Assembly (NCBI RefSeq): GCF_014172405.1
Contig: NZ_WNXC01000001.1
Location: 1,054,001 to 1,118,000 of the forward strand
Direction of reading: 5' to 3'
DNA length: 64,000 nt
Source: Pedobacter gandavensis
GTDB lineage: Bacteria; Bacteroidota; Bacteroidia; Sphingobacteriales; Sphingobacteriaceae
Positions 26,733 through 36,191 of the stretch are shown here, one piece after another; the stretch's first letter is position 1, and each line of letters starts with the position of its first letter. Below the pieces are notes generated by a model. It had not been told where the DNA came from, searched no databases, and was given only the letters and a program-made list of their open reading frames with translations. A program made the translations under genes and the position numbers.

Positions 26733-29243
26733 TTAACTTTTTACATTCATGGCTTTAGTGATTCTACTCTCCAAATCCACAAGGTGGTATTTATCCAGTC
26801 CATTTGCTTTAGGAATAGCTTGTTTTATGGATTGTTTTAACGTCTTTAATTCCATCATGACAATTGAATAAACATCGGTTTCATTCGCCCCAACTTTTTT
26901 GGGCATCAACACATCCAACAATGCCCCTACATAGCTTTTCTGTAGGTTTCTACGGTAGCTATCCATTTTTATGGTTGGTGATTTTAGCTCTTTCCAGATG
27001 CTCTTATGCAGCCCATTGATATGTTCTACAACTGTATACGTACCTTTTCCAAAACGCAGGTTATTGGCCATAATTTGATGCAGCACATCCAAATCCAATA
27101 AGGTATTCAGGGTTTTAATCTGCATATTTTCTACAAAGTTTGAACCTGTAGCATTTCCCATTGGATCGTATTGAGGATCCATATCGCTGTTCTGAATATC
27201 GGAATTCAACAACCACATCGGTGTAGTAAATAGCTCTTTATCAAAAAACTGAATGGCTTCTATCTGCAGTTTTCTTGGGGTGGCGCTATAAACAGGACGT
27301 TTCTCATCCTCACTGCTGTAGTTTCTATAAATGCCACCTATATTCATTAATACGTGATTGAGATATCGGTAATACTGTTGTAATAAAGCGGAATGGCTTC
27401 TGCCGGTATTGCCATATAAACCACCTTTTTCGTAGGTCCATGTTTTTAAGTTGGGTAAGATGCGTTTCAGGTTTTTAATGCCATAGCTGCTTGCCTTCAT
27501 GGAATTATCTCCAAGATCCTCGGTCTGCACACGTGGATCGCCAGAAGATGATTCCCCATCTCCAAACCAAAGTCTAGGGTTTTTGCCTACACAGTCTACA
27601 ATCCATTGTTTTACGATTTTCTGATCTTCGTCGGCATCGGCAGCAAAGCTACTTTTATAACCCCATTCGATCGCCCATTTGTCATAGTCACCAATTCTTG
27701 GGAACAGATATTGTTGTGGGATATGATCTTCGGGCTGAGCCACATAATTAAAACGGGCATAATCCATAATACTGGCAGTATGTCCATACTTTTTCAGGTA
27801 ATTTAAGTTTCTTAAACTATCTACTGGTGTTTTACTGCTGGATCCAAAGTTATGGCGTAAACCTAAGGTATGACCTACCTCATGACTGGCCACAAAACGG
27901 ACCAGCTGCCCCATCAGTTTATCGTCGAATTTTGCTTTTCTGGCTTCCGGATCAGTTGCACCTGCCTGAACAAGGTACCATCTGTTCAACAAGTCCATCA
28001 CGTTATGGTACCAGCCGATATGTGTTTGTATGATCTCCCCACTCCTTGGATCAGCAACATGCGGACCGTAAGCATTGGCAACTTCTGAAGGGAAGTAGTT
28101 GATCATAGAATATCTGGCATCATCCATATGCATCGTACTATCATTTTCTGGCCATGCTTTTCCAATGATTGCATTTTTAAAACCAGCTTTTTCAAAAGCG
28201 ACCTGCCAATCAGAAACTCCATCAATCAGCGGTTGCACCCATTGTTTTGGCGTAGCCGGATCAATGTAAATGACGATTTGTTTTTTCGGCTCCACCAATA
28301 TTCCCTTTTTCCATTTTTCAATATCTGCATCTTTGGGTTCCAATCTCCAGCGGCTAATGAACTTTTTAACCTCTGCACGTTGTTGTCCATCCGCAAAAGC
28401 ATTATAATCAGCGGCAAAATAACCCACCCTTTTGTCAAAAAACCTTCTTTGCATCGGTACTACAGGTAATAAAACAAAGGAAGTATTGGTTTCCATACTC
28501 ACTGGTGGCGTTCCGGAAACACCCTGACGCGCTTTAGACGTCATCGTTTTACTAATGGTCAGCTCCACATTTATCGGATAAGTGCGAATAGATTCCACCG
28601 TCACATTTCTCAGGAGATTCGATTGCACACTTTTATCCAGACCAGAACCAGGATCAATACTATTGACAAAATTTGCTTCCAACAAGAATTTGGAAACATC
28701 AATAATACAGGAGCTGGAGTCTTTAGAATAAGCAACGATTGGAAAAGACGCTGCCAGTGGATTCAAGTTTGAACGCAATACTGCCTTGCTGATTGCACTG
28801 TTTGGTTCAGCCTCATTAATCAGTTCATTAAAACGGATAAGAATCGAAGAATCGGCTCCCTTTTCAAACTGAATTGTTTTTTCGTCCAATTGCTCTCCTG
28901 CATACATGCCATAACCGCCAGGTGCTTTCGACAAGCGGTTAATCACCATCACATTCCTTTTCAACAGCGTATCGGAGATTTCGAAATAGATCGTATCTCT
29001 ATAACGGTGTACCCCAAACATGCCTTTCTGCGTTTTAAAATTTTTGTTAATGACCGTTTCGTAAGGTTTTATCTTTTTTAAGGGATTAATTTTTGGCTTT
29101 GGGGCAACCTTTTTGGTCGTATCCGAAACTGCACTCTTGTTATGTTTTGAACGCTTACTTTTTTTATCCTGAGCCATACCCAGAAAAGAAGTACTGACAA
29201 AAAAGCCAAGCAATATATATTTACTATACTTATTAAATTTCAT
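26733..29243 (-). CDS. Secreted zinc metalloprotease (metzincin, DUF5117/DUF5118 type)
   Basis: An 836-residue secreted enzyme with a signal peptide ending GMAQ (residue 25). The zinc motif HEVGHTLGLRH is complete: His454, Glu455, His458 and His464. An N-terminal region of about 350 residues with GGYGMYAGEQLDEKTIQFEKG matches what I know of DUF5117/5118 proteins of Bacteroidota, and a long C-terminal region follows (DUF4953-like). Overlaps nothing; 8 bases after the lipoprotein gene. Co-transcription with SusCD suggests proteolysis feeding peptide uptake. The substrate is not known. Confidence 0.9.
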   Translation of the reverse strand: MKFNKYSKYILLGFFVSTSFLGMAQDKKSKRSKHNKSAVSDTTKKVAPKPKINPLKKIKPYETVINKNFKTQKGMFGVHRYRDTIYFEISDTLLKRNVMVINRLSKAPGGYGMYAGEQLDEKTIQFEKGADSSILIRFNELINEAEPNSAISKAVLRSNLNPLAASFPIVAYSKDSSSCIIDVSKFLLEANFVNSIDPGSGLDKSVQSNLLRNVTVESIRTYPINVELTISKTMTSKARQGVSGTPPVSMETNTSFVLLPVVPMQRRFFDKRVGYFAADYNAFADGQQRAEVKKFISRWRLEPKDADIEKWKKGILVEPKKQIVIYIDPATPKQWVQPLIDGVSDWQVAFEKAGFKNAIIGKAWPENDSTMHMDDARYSMINYFPSEVANAYGPHVADPRSGEIIQTHIGWYHNVMDLLNRWYLVQAGATDPEARKAKFDDKLMGQLVRFVASHEVGHTLGLRHNFGSSSKTPVDSLRNLNYLKKYGHTASIMDYARFNYVAQPEDHIPQQYLFPRIGDYDKWAIEWGYKSSFAADADEDQKIVKQWIVDCVGKNPRLWFGDGESSSGDPRVQTEDLGDNSMKASSYGIKNLKRILPNLKTWTYEKGGLYGNTGRSHSALLQQYYRYLNHVLMNIGGIYRNYSSEDEKRPVYSATPRKLQIEAIQFFDKELFTTPMWLLNSDIQNSDMDPQYDPMGNATGSNFVENMQIKTLNTLLDLDVLHQIMANNLRFGKGTYTVVEHINGLHKSIWKELKSPTIKMDSYRRNLQKSYVGALLDVLMPKKVGANETDVYSIVMMELKTLKQSIKQAIPKANGLDKYHLVDLESRITKAMNVKS

Positions 29244-29251
29244 TGTTTTAG

Positions 29252-29836
29252 TTAAAATGAGTTTTCATTGGAGATTTGATAATCATTAGCCGATGGAGCA
29301 TTTGATTTTATACTGTTTATTCCTGGCAGGCTATTCATTACCTGTTTAAATTCGTTGGCTCTTAATGCAGATTTCACATCCCATAGGAGGACCACAGGAA
29401 TAGAGAAAGAGGCTTCCTTTGTGAGGTGATAATCTACTCTGGATCCCTGCTGCTGACGGTCGTTGCGGAGATCAATCATGATCCCTTTGTTTCCCATTTT
29501 AGCCCATTGGGATAAATAAATTGAGGCAAAGGGTTTGAACATATTGATGACTGCAAAAGCGGAAGAATCGGCATTAGCATCAGCGAGTGGAATACAGAGA
29601 TATTCACTACGATTTCCAGCCGATCCAAGGTTCACCAGATCTGTTTCAAAAGTCATCCCGCAAGAGGTGTAAGCCTTTCGTCCGGCAAACTCCTGGTCTA
29701 AACCGGAATTGCTAAAGCGCGGCATTCTTTTCCGTTCTATCGGGAGATCCCCCGCTCCTTCACAGGAAAAAAGGGAAATACTCAGGGCGAACAGGGCATA
29801 GCCCTTCCATCCCTTGCTAATTAAGTAAGGTTTCAT
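29252..29836 (-). CDS. Small lipoprotein of the SusCD/protease operon
   Basis: A 194-residue protein I do not recognise. The signal peptide ends at a lipobox (ISLFSCEG, Cys25), so it should be a lipoprotein. The mature part has alternating strands, two Cys (TSCGMTFETD, YLCIPLA) and no transmembrane helix. It lies between susD copy 1 (25-base gap) and the protease (8-base gap), so it is part of that transcript. It might be an auxiliary surface-binding protein of the system; copy 2 lacks an equivalent. Confidence 0.75.
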   Translation of the reverse strand: MKPYLISKGWKGYALFALSISLFSCEGAGDLPIERKRMPRFSNSGLDQEFAGRKAYTSCGMTFETDLVNLGSAGNRSEYLCIPLADANADSSAFAVINMFKPFASIYLSQWAKMGNKGIMIDLRNDRQQQGSRVDYHLTKEASFSIPVVLLWDVKSALRANEFKQVMNSLPGINSIKSNAPSANDYQISNENSF

Positions 29837-29861
29837 TTGTTTTTATATATTATATTAGGGT

Positions 29862-31349
29862 TTAGTAACCTGGGTTTTGTGTGAGATTAGAATTCGCTAA
29901 AATTTCTTTTGATGGAATAGGAAACAATAACCTGTTTGCGGTAACTCCTTGTTTTTCGGGAATTGTAGCCAAGACAGACAATGCTTTCCCCGTCCTTTTA
30001 AGGTCAAAAAACCGATGCCCCCACTCTGCAAACAACTCGGTTCTCCGCTCCTGAGCGATAGCCTCTAGCAGCGCTGTCTGATTTGTAGCTGTGGTATTTC
30101 CAAGTCCGGCTCTGTTCCTGATGAGATTGAGATCTCCGGCAACTAAAGAAATTTTGTTTTGCATGGCCCTGGCCTCTGCCCGGATCAGATAAACTTCTGC
30201 CAGTCTCATCAAAACGTAATTGGTTCTTTCCGTGTCGCTCATAGGATATTTATCAGCGAAGTAGAACCGCTTAGCGAAATACGGCGAAACATTAGGCGTT
30301 CCGTTGTAATTCACCCAGGTGGTTTTCCTTTTGTCGCCGTCTTCGAAGGCATTCACCAGCCCCTCATTCAGGCCAATTCTAGGTTGCAGTACTTCTGCAA
30401 ATCCATCATAATTATCCGGGTCTAAAAACATAGCCTGATCAGCAGGAGGAAAAAGAGATAATGGCGCAGCAGGTGAGAGATTAATGGTTTCCCCAAGCCC
30501 AAAAACAACCCCAGGATTTACGTAAAGTTGAAAGATCGTCTCTTTACTCGTGGCATCAAATGTTTTAGCTAAGGTTTCCAGCTGAAAAGCATTGCTGCCT
30601 ATGACCTCAGTTGCATATTTTTCCGCATTTTCCCAATCCTTAAGGTATAAATAGGTTCTTGCCAACAAAGCCTGTACCGCTGCCTTAGTTACCCGGCTTT
30701 TAGCCTTTAAAGCTACTGCATCCGGATCAGAAAGGAGTGCTAATGCCTCCTTTAAATCAGTGATCATCTGTTGATAAACTTCCTCTTGAGCTACTCTTTT
30801 TAACCTGAGGTTCTTTGTAAAATCGCTGGTCAGTACCAAAGGGATCTCACCAAAGAAATTGCTCAGGTAGAAATAACAATAAGCCCTGATGAATTTTGCA
30901 GAAGCCTTCATTTCTATGCGTTTGCCTTTCGTAAGGTTTGACGATACAGAAGCGGCTTCTCCATCTAAAATGGCATTGGCCGTATTAATTACTTTGTAAG
31001 CAGGCAGCCATAACACAGTCTCAGAAATACTATTTTTCGTCATGATGTTATTTCGAAAAACATCATAATCTTCAGGATAGTTTACACTGTTAGTGACATT
31101 AAACTCATCGGCAGCCAGTCCACCGTAAATTGTTGCACCACCCTGTATCAGCGTTGTAGTATTATCATTACCTACCATCTGACTGTACATACCTGCCAAT
31201 GTTTGATCGGCCTGAGCATCGGAAGCAAAAATCCTGACACTCGTTACGGTATTTATAGGTTCATCAATGTCAACCAGTTTCTTACATCCTGTGCTTAAAA
31301 ATACAGTCGCAAGCAATGTGTATATCAAATATCTATTACTCAATTTCAT
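29862..31349 (-). CDS. SusD/RagB-family nutrient-binding lipoprotein (copy 1)
   Basis: A 495-residue SusD with lipobox Cys22 (LSTGCKKLVDIDEP). It is close to copy 2 throughout: TVTSVRIFASDAQADQTLAGM, KASAKFIRAYCYFYLSNFFGE, VLMRLAEVYLIRAEARAM, and the end LTQNPGY. It follows susC copy 1 by 13 bases and precedes a lipoprotein and a zinc protease in the same direction. With the SusC partner it should capture a polymer or oligomer at the cell surface; the neighbouring protease points to protein or peptide. Confidence 0.94.
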   Translation of the reverse strand: MKLSNRYLIYTLLATVFLSTGCKKLVDIDEPINTVTSVRIFASDAQADQTLAGMYSQMVGNDNTTTLIQGGATIYGGLAADEFNVTNSVNYPEDYDVFRNNIMTKNSISETVLWLPAYKVINTANAILDGEAASVSSNLTKGKRIEMKASAKFIRAYCYFYLSNFFGEIPLVLTSDFTKNLRLKRVAQEEVYQQMITDLKEALALLSDPDAVALKAKSRVTKAAVQALLARTYLYLKDWENAEKYATEVIGSNAFQLETLAKTFDATSKETIFQLYVNPGVVFGLGETINLSPAAPLSLFPPADQAMFLDPDNYDGFAEVLQPRIGLNEGLVNAFEDGDKRKTTWVNYNGTPNVSPYFAKRFYFADKYPMSDTERTNYVLMRLAEVYLIRAEARAMQNKISLVAGDLNLIRNRAGLGNTTATNQTALLEAIAQERRTELFAEWGHRFFDLKRTGKALSVLATIPEKQGVTANRLLFPIPSKEILANSNLTQNPGY

Positions 31350-31362
31350 AATTCCTTGATCT

Positions 31363-34300
31363 TTAAAATGTACAATTTAAGCCCAGAGTGATGGTTCTTG
31401 CCTGTGGGATCATTCCAAATTGTGGTGTCGCAGGATCCATTCCTTTGTAGTTCGTAATTACAAAAAGGTTACTGGCAGTTGCATTCAGCGACAAAGCACT
31501 CAGGCCCAATGATTTTAATTTATTGGCTGGCAAAGCATAGGCAAACTGAAGATTTCTAAGGCGGATATAATCCGCATCAGTATACACCAGGTCTGAAGCT
31601 GAAGAATAATTATTTGTGGTTTTATTTTGCGTGGTTAACTTCGCATACATTGCTTGATCACCTGGATGATGCCAGGTATTTTCATAACTGTATAAACTCA
31701 TGTTTTTATTACCAGATGGACTGATCGTCAGCATCCCCTTTTGCTTAGCATAATAAAAATCGGCACTCAGAGAGAAGTCTTTATATCTGAACAGGTGGCT
31801 CATACCACCGAAAAAATCTGGGTTGGTATTGATCGCCAGTCCTCTATCGTCATCTCCTGTACCTTTTGGCGCATAATTGACAGACTTAATCTGCCCATCA
31901 CCACTATAATCATAATAAGTATATTCCCCTGTTTGAGGGTCTACCCCTGTATTTTTAAACACATAAATATTATTCAGCGATTGTCCAATTTTATATTCCG
32001 CATAATAAGGTGATTGTTCAAAATTCGGATAACCAACCAATACATTTTTATTTTTCGAAAAGTTAAATCTCGTACTCCAGGAGAAGTTTTTCTTATCTAT
32101 AATTCTGGCAGATAAACTCAACTCAATCCCGCTGTTTTTTACTTCTGCCGGAGAGTTGAAAACCACGGTAGTAAATCCAGTATAACCGGGTATGGGATAA
32201 GCTAAGAGCTGATTATTGGAATAGTTACTGTAAAGAGCAGCATCCATACTCAGTGCGTCTTTAAAAAAAGAGAGGTTCATGGCTATTTCTGATTTCTCAT
32301 CCCGCTGCCATCTAAAGTCTGCATTGGGTTGGATCTGAGGAACCATGGGACTCACTCCCTCGTAAACCGGAAGTTTTGATCCGTTGCTTTCAGTCCCCCA
32401 TTGGGTTAAGTACTGGTAGTCTCCTACATTGTCTTTCCCCACTATTCCGTAACTCCCTCTAAACTTAATCAGGCTAATGGCATTAGGGAGGTTGTTTTTT
32501 ATCCAGGACTCTTCACTGGCAATCCATGCTACTCCTATGGAACCAAAATTCCCGAAACGATTTCCGGCTCCAAAACGGCTACTGCCATCGCGTCTTCCAT
32601 TTAAGTTCAGAATATATTTATTCTCCAAATTGTAGTTTAATCTGCCAAATACCCCGGCATACTTATATTGTAATACCCTTTCCGATGCAACATATGTTTT
32701 TGCGGAATTGATACTTTTCAGCATTTCATCTGATTCAAATCCAGAGGCTCGTATATTTTGTACATTGGTATTGTTGTTTTGCAATGTTCCCCCAATGAGT
32801 ACGTTTAATTTTCCTTTCCCAATAAAAGTATTGTACTCTGCCTGAGGTTCTATAATTATGTTTTTAACAGCTGTAACCCCGGTATAAATTGAGGACTCCG
32901 AACTTGCCAATACCTTAGGGCTATAAGCGGTAAGCGGCGTAATCAGACGGACATTTGAACCCGTAGAATTATAGCCCATGCTTAAATTGAAGTTTAGGTT
33001 CTTCAATAGTGAATAACCGAGGTTCAAACTAGCGTTTAACAGATTCATGTTGTTCTTAGATTCCTTTTTCGTGGAAGTAAACTCGGACATATCTGTTTGC
33101 CAGGGTATGAAGTTTAACCCTCCCTTTTCATCATATACTTCAGGGGCATTAGGGGGTAACAATGCCACATTATCTAAGTTTCTCGTGTTGTTTTCGGCAG
33201 CTGAAAACTGACTGGAAAAATCTATCTTAAAGCGCTGATCGGCACTTTTATGAGATAAATTAGAGGAGAATGATAGCGACTGATTTACACCACTCACCTG
33301 AGTGATATTTTTAGTTCGTCTTAATCCTGTGGAGATCCTGAAATTCGTTTTGCTATCACCACCAGATAAACCTGCATCAAAACTTGTCCATTTTCCAGTA
33401 TTACCCCAGGCATATTCCTGCCAGTCCGTATATCTGTTTTGATCGTATTTCAACAATTCAGGCGAATTGATACTTGTTGGTGTGATTCCATCATTTTTAA
33501 AGGCCTCAGTCCTGGCCGCCAAATATTGCTCCGTATTGAGCATATCCCAGCGCGTTGCCACAATCTGAACACCCTGTTGAAAACCTGCCTGAAGCTTAGT
33601 TTTACCTGCCTGTCCTCTTTTCGTGGTAATTAAAATCACTCCATTTCCACCACGGCTTCCATAGATAGCAGTAGCATCAGCATCTTTTAATACTTCTATA
33701 GATTCAATATCCTTAGGGTTTAAGGTCGATAATGGGCTGATTCCAGCAGTGATCCCACTTTGATCCAATCCCGAAGAAAGTTCTGCCTGGGCATTCACAC
33801 CATAACTTAAAGACTTGGTTTTCAAAACAGTCAAAGGAACACCATCAATAATATATAGTGGCTCTGAACTGTACCCAGAATTGATGGAACTTCTTCCCCG
33901 GAGTTCTACTTTTGGCACACTGGATTCCAGACCATTAGTCGCACTAATTTCCAAACCCGGTACCATCCCCTGAAGCGCAAGCAATGGATCGGTAACCAAT
34001 TGTCTGTCAATATCAGCAGCGCTTACCCTAACAATATTCCCCGTTGTTAAGCGCTGTGTGGTTCTACCATAAGCCTGTACCACTACTGCATCCAATGCAT
34101 TGGTAGTTTCAACCATTTTCATAAAATAAGTGCTCTCTTTTCCTACCGCAACATTCTGGGTTACATAGCCGATATAGCTAAAAACCAAGGTGTCTGTTGG
34201 TAGCACATCTTTAATGATAAAAATACCCTTAGCATCTGCATAAACTGCTTTTTTTGTCCGTTTAACCATAATTGTCGCACCAGCCAGGGCTTCATCATTT

Positions 34301-34791
34301 TTTATGGTGGTAACGGTACCATAGATGGTAGTGCCATCGAAATGATGACTGATCTTTTCTTTCAGGTCCTCCAAAAAAGATTTCTCCCGGATTAAAATCG
34401 TATTTTCTTCAATCTGGTACATAAAATGACTCCCTGTTAAACACTGATTTAGTGCATCAGTAAGACTTCCGTTCTTCACATTCAGCTGGACAACTGTTGG
34501 TTTCCGTATTACATTCGCGTCGTACAAGATATCGTAGCCGCTTTGCTGACGAATTAATTTTAAAGCTTTTTCTAAGCTGATGTTGGTTTGGTTGATATTG
34601 ATTTTCTGTGCAAAGCTACTGGCACTGACCTGCAACATGGCCATAAATACAATAAAAAAAACAAGTTGAATACGCATAATAATCAATCGCATTAAAGATG
34701 GACTGAGTCGGTTAGGCTTCATATCCGGGCATACACTCAACTTCTGCACGCAGGGTTTTATCCCGCATGAGAAATTACTACTAAAATTCAT
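31363..34791 (-). CDS. SusC/RagA-family TonB-dependent receptor with STN domain (copy 1)
   Basis: A 1142-residue receptor: signal region (alternative start Met24, MKPNRLSP), STN domain (about 70-120), carboxypeptidase-like domain (about 155-235, ATIMVKRTKKAVYADAKGIF), plug with LYIIDGVPL and YGSRGGNGVILITTK, and a barrel ending TITLGLNCTF. The STN domain fits transmembrane signalling to the FecR encoded directly upstream (34919-36097), which would release the ECF sigma factor encoded before that. Paralogous to 20841-24251. Confidence 0.95.
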   Translation of the reverse strand: MNFSSNFSCGIKPCVQKLSVCPDMKPNRLSPSLMRLIIMRIQLVFFIVFMAMLQVSASSFAQKININQTNISLEKALKLIRQQSGYDILYDANVIRKPTVVQLNVKNGSLTDALNQCLTGSHFMYQIEENTILIREKSFLEDLKEKISHHFDGTTIYGTVTTIKNDEALAGATIMVKRTKKAVYADAKGIFIIKDVLPTDTLVFSYIGYVTQNVAVGKESTYFMKMVETTNALDAVVVQAYGRTTQRLTTGNIVRVSAADIDRQLVTDPLLALQGMVPGLEISATNGLESSVPKVELRGRSSINSGYSSEPLYIIDGVPLTVLKTKSLSYGVNAQAELSSGLDQSGITAGISPLSTLNPKDIESIEVLKDADATAIYGSRGGNGVILITTKRGQAGKTKLQAGFQQGVQIVATRWDMLNTEQYLAARTEAFKNDGITPTSINSPELLKYDQNRYTDWQEYAWGNTGKWTSFDAGLSGGDSKTNFRISTGLRRTKNITQVSGVNQSLSFSSNLSHKSADQRFKIDFSSQFSAAENNTRNLDNVALLPPNAPEVYDEKGGLNFIPWQTDMSEFTSTKKESKNNMNLLNASLNLGYSLLKNLNFNLSMGYNSTGSNVRLITPLTAYSPKVLASSESSIYTGVTAVKNIIIEPQAEYNTFIGKGKLNVLIGGTLQNNNTNVQNIRASGFESDEMLKSINSAKTYVASERVLQYKYAGVFGRLNYNLENKYILNLNGRRDGSSRFGAGNRFGNFGSIGVAWIASEESWIKNNLPNAISLIKFRGSYGIVGKDNVGDYQYLTQWGTESNGSKLPVYEGVSPMVPQIQPNADFRWQRDEKSEIAMNLSFFKDALSMDAALYSNYSNNQLLAYPIPGYTGFTTVVFNSPAEVKNSGIELSLSARIIDKKNFSWSTRFNFSKNKNVLVGYPNFEQSPYYAEYKIGQSLNNIYVFKNTGVDPQTGEYTYYDYSGDGQIKSVNYAPKGTGDDDRGLAINTNPDFFGGMSHLFRYKDFSLSADFYYAKQKGMLTISPSGNKNMSLYSYENTWHHPGDQAMYAKLTTQNKTTNNYSSASDLVYTDADYIRLRNLQFAYALPANKLKSLGLSALSLNATASNLFVITNYKGMDPATPQFGMIPQARTITLGLNCTF

Positions 34792-34864
34792 ACATTTGAG
34801 TTGTTTGGGTTATTGGTTTAATTGTTTGTTCGCATAAATATTAATCAAGGATAATCCAATTCAT

Positions 34865-34890
34865 TTCAGGAGTGTTAGCGCACTCCTGAA
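34865..34890 (-). other. Leader hairpin of susC copy 1
   Basis: A perfect 10-bp inverted repeat (TTCAGGAGTG at 34865-34874, complement 34881-34890, loop TTAGCG) between the fecR stop and the susC start. No T run follows on the minus strand, so it does not look like an intrinsic terminator. It is partly conserved at 24315-24339, which suggests function: mRNA processing, differential stability of the abundant susCD message, or a pause site (inference). Confidence 0.55.
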
Positions 34891-34918
34891 TCTTTAAGAT
34901 CCCCTGAGATAAGTAGAG

Positions 34919-36097
34919 TTACTTCATCACAGTGATCCTCCTTCCATCGATTTTAATCTTTATACCTGCAATTGGTTCAATAATTTTAATCACTGCGGAG
35001 ATATTTTTTGAACGAGACACCCAACCGCCCAACTTAATGGTATTTGGATCTACGCCATCATAAACGACATCCACATCATACCAGCGTTCCACTTTTTTCA
35101 TGACGCTTGCCAGGTCTTCATCTTTGAAAATAAAGTCTCCGTTTTTCCAGGCCATTACCGTTTCCAAATCTGCCGCCATCATTTTCAACCGGTCGTTGTT
35201 CAGGTTAAGTATAGACTGCTGCCCGGGTTTCAGCAATATGGTCTGTTCTTTGCTCCTGGTTTTCACCTGACCTTCTAATAATGTGGTCACCTGTGTTTCT
35301 TCATCCGGATAAGCATTGATATTAAAATGCGTGCCCAATACTTCTACCACCTGGTTTGGTGTATGTACCAGAAAAGGTTGATTTGCACGATGTGCAACCT
35401 CAAAATAAGCTTCACCACTCAGGGTCACTTCCCTTTTTTTGTCTGTAAAATCACTTGAATATTTTAAAGAGGAAGCCGCATTTAGCCAAACGTCCGTTCC
35501 ATCCGGCAGTTGTACCTGGTACTGGCCACCTTTTGGAGTTTCGATGGTATTGATCAAATTTGCATTTTCAGCGTTCTGATCGCTAATCTTATAAATCAGC
35601 TGTCCGTCTTTTGTCTTCGTAATCTGTACGCCATCTTCAAAAACCCCGCTGCCATTTTTAAGGGTATCCAATAAGATCACTTTGCCATTACTCAATACTA
35701 AACGTGCTTTATTGGAACCGGGGCCAATCAAACTTGCCGCTAATTCCTGGCGCTTTGTATAAGTATAGTGATGGTAGGCAAAGAAGGCCGTTCCCAGGCA
35801 AAGCACAATAGAGGCCGCAATGGAAATCTTAACCCATAATCTTTTGCGCCAGGCTATTTTCAGTTTCGTCCCTGGATTTTTAACGCTCAGCACCTCATTT
35901 AAGATCTGATCTTCCTGCTCCAAAGAAAATGGACTTTGATAGGGCTCAAAATTATCGTAGTGCTGGTCTATGATCGTTTTTAACTGCTGATCATAATCGC
36001 CAGAATCAATGAGGCGCAACAGTTCTTCCGTTTCAGCAGGACTGCCTTGCTTACTGAAATACTGTTCGAATAAATAGGAAAATCGTTCTTCTAGCAT
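34919..36097 (-). CDS. FecR-family anti-sigma factor
   Basis: A 392-residue inner-membrane regulator. The N-terminal ~85 residues are a cytoplasmic sigma-binding domain (LEERFSYLFEQYFSKQ), one membrane helix lies at about 88-108 (IAASIVLCLGTAFFA), then a periplasmic FecR domain (TPKGGQYQVQLPDGTDVWLN, LSGEAYFEVAH) and a C-terminal DUF4974-like STN-binding domain (DFIFKDEDLASVMKKVERWY). It receives the signal from the STN domain of SusC. It lies between the sigma gene (94-base gap) and susC copy 1. Confidence 0.95.
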   Translation of the reverse strand: MLEERFSYLFEQYFSKQGSPAETEELLRLIDSGDYDQQLKTIIDQHYDNFEPYQSPFSLEQEDQILNEVLSVKNPGTKLKIAWRKRLWVKISIAASIVLCLGTAFFAYHHYTYTKRQELAASLIGPGSNKARLVLSNGKVILLDTLKNGSGVFEDGVQITKTKDGQLIYKISDQNAENANLINTIETPKGGQYQVQLPDGTDVWLNAASSLKYSSDFTDKKREVTLSGEAYFEVAHRANQPFLVHTPNQVVEVLGTHFNINAYPDEETQVTTLLEGQVKTRSKEQTILLKPGQQSILNLNNDRLKMMAADLETVMAWKNGDFIFKDEDLASVMKKVERWYDVDVVYDGVDPNTIKLGGWVSRSKNISAVIKIIEPIAGIKIKIDGRRITVMK

Positions 36098-36140
36098 AAA
36101 TTAAATAGATGCAGGCCATAGAAATCTGCCTCATCTACAC

Positions 36141-36180
36141 TAAAGAGTAAAAACTCAGGAAAAAGGGGGTAATGAAATTA
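36141..36180 (-). promoter_or_regulatory. Conserved element upstream of fecR
   Basis: Shared with 24444-24480. It lies between the sigma gene stop and the fecR start and contains a C/T-rich run on the minus strand followed by GAGTTTTTACTC, a small dyad. It is a candidate promoter, possibly autoregulatory for the ECF sigma; this is inferred only from conservation between the two copies. Confidence 0.45.
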
Positions 36181-36191
36181 AAATATTTTTT

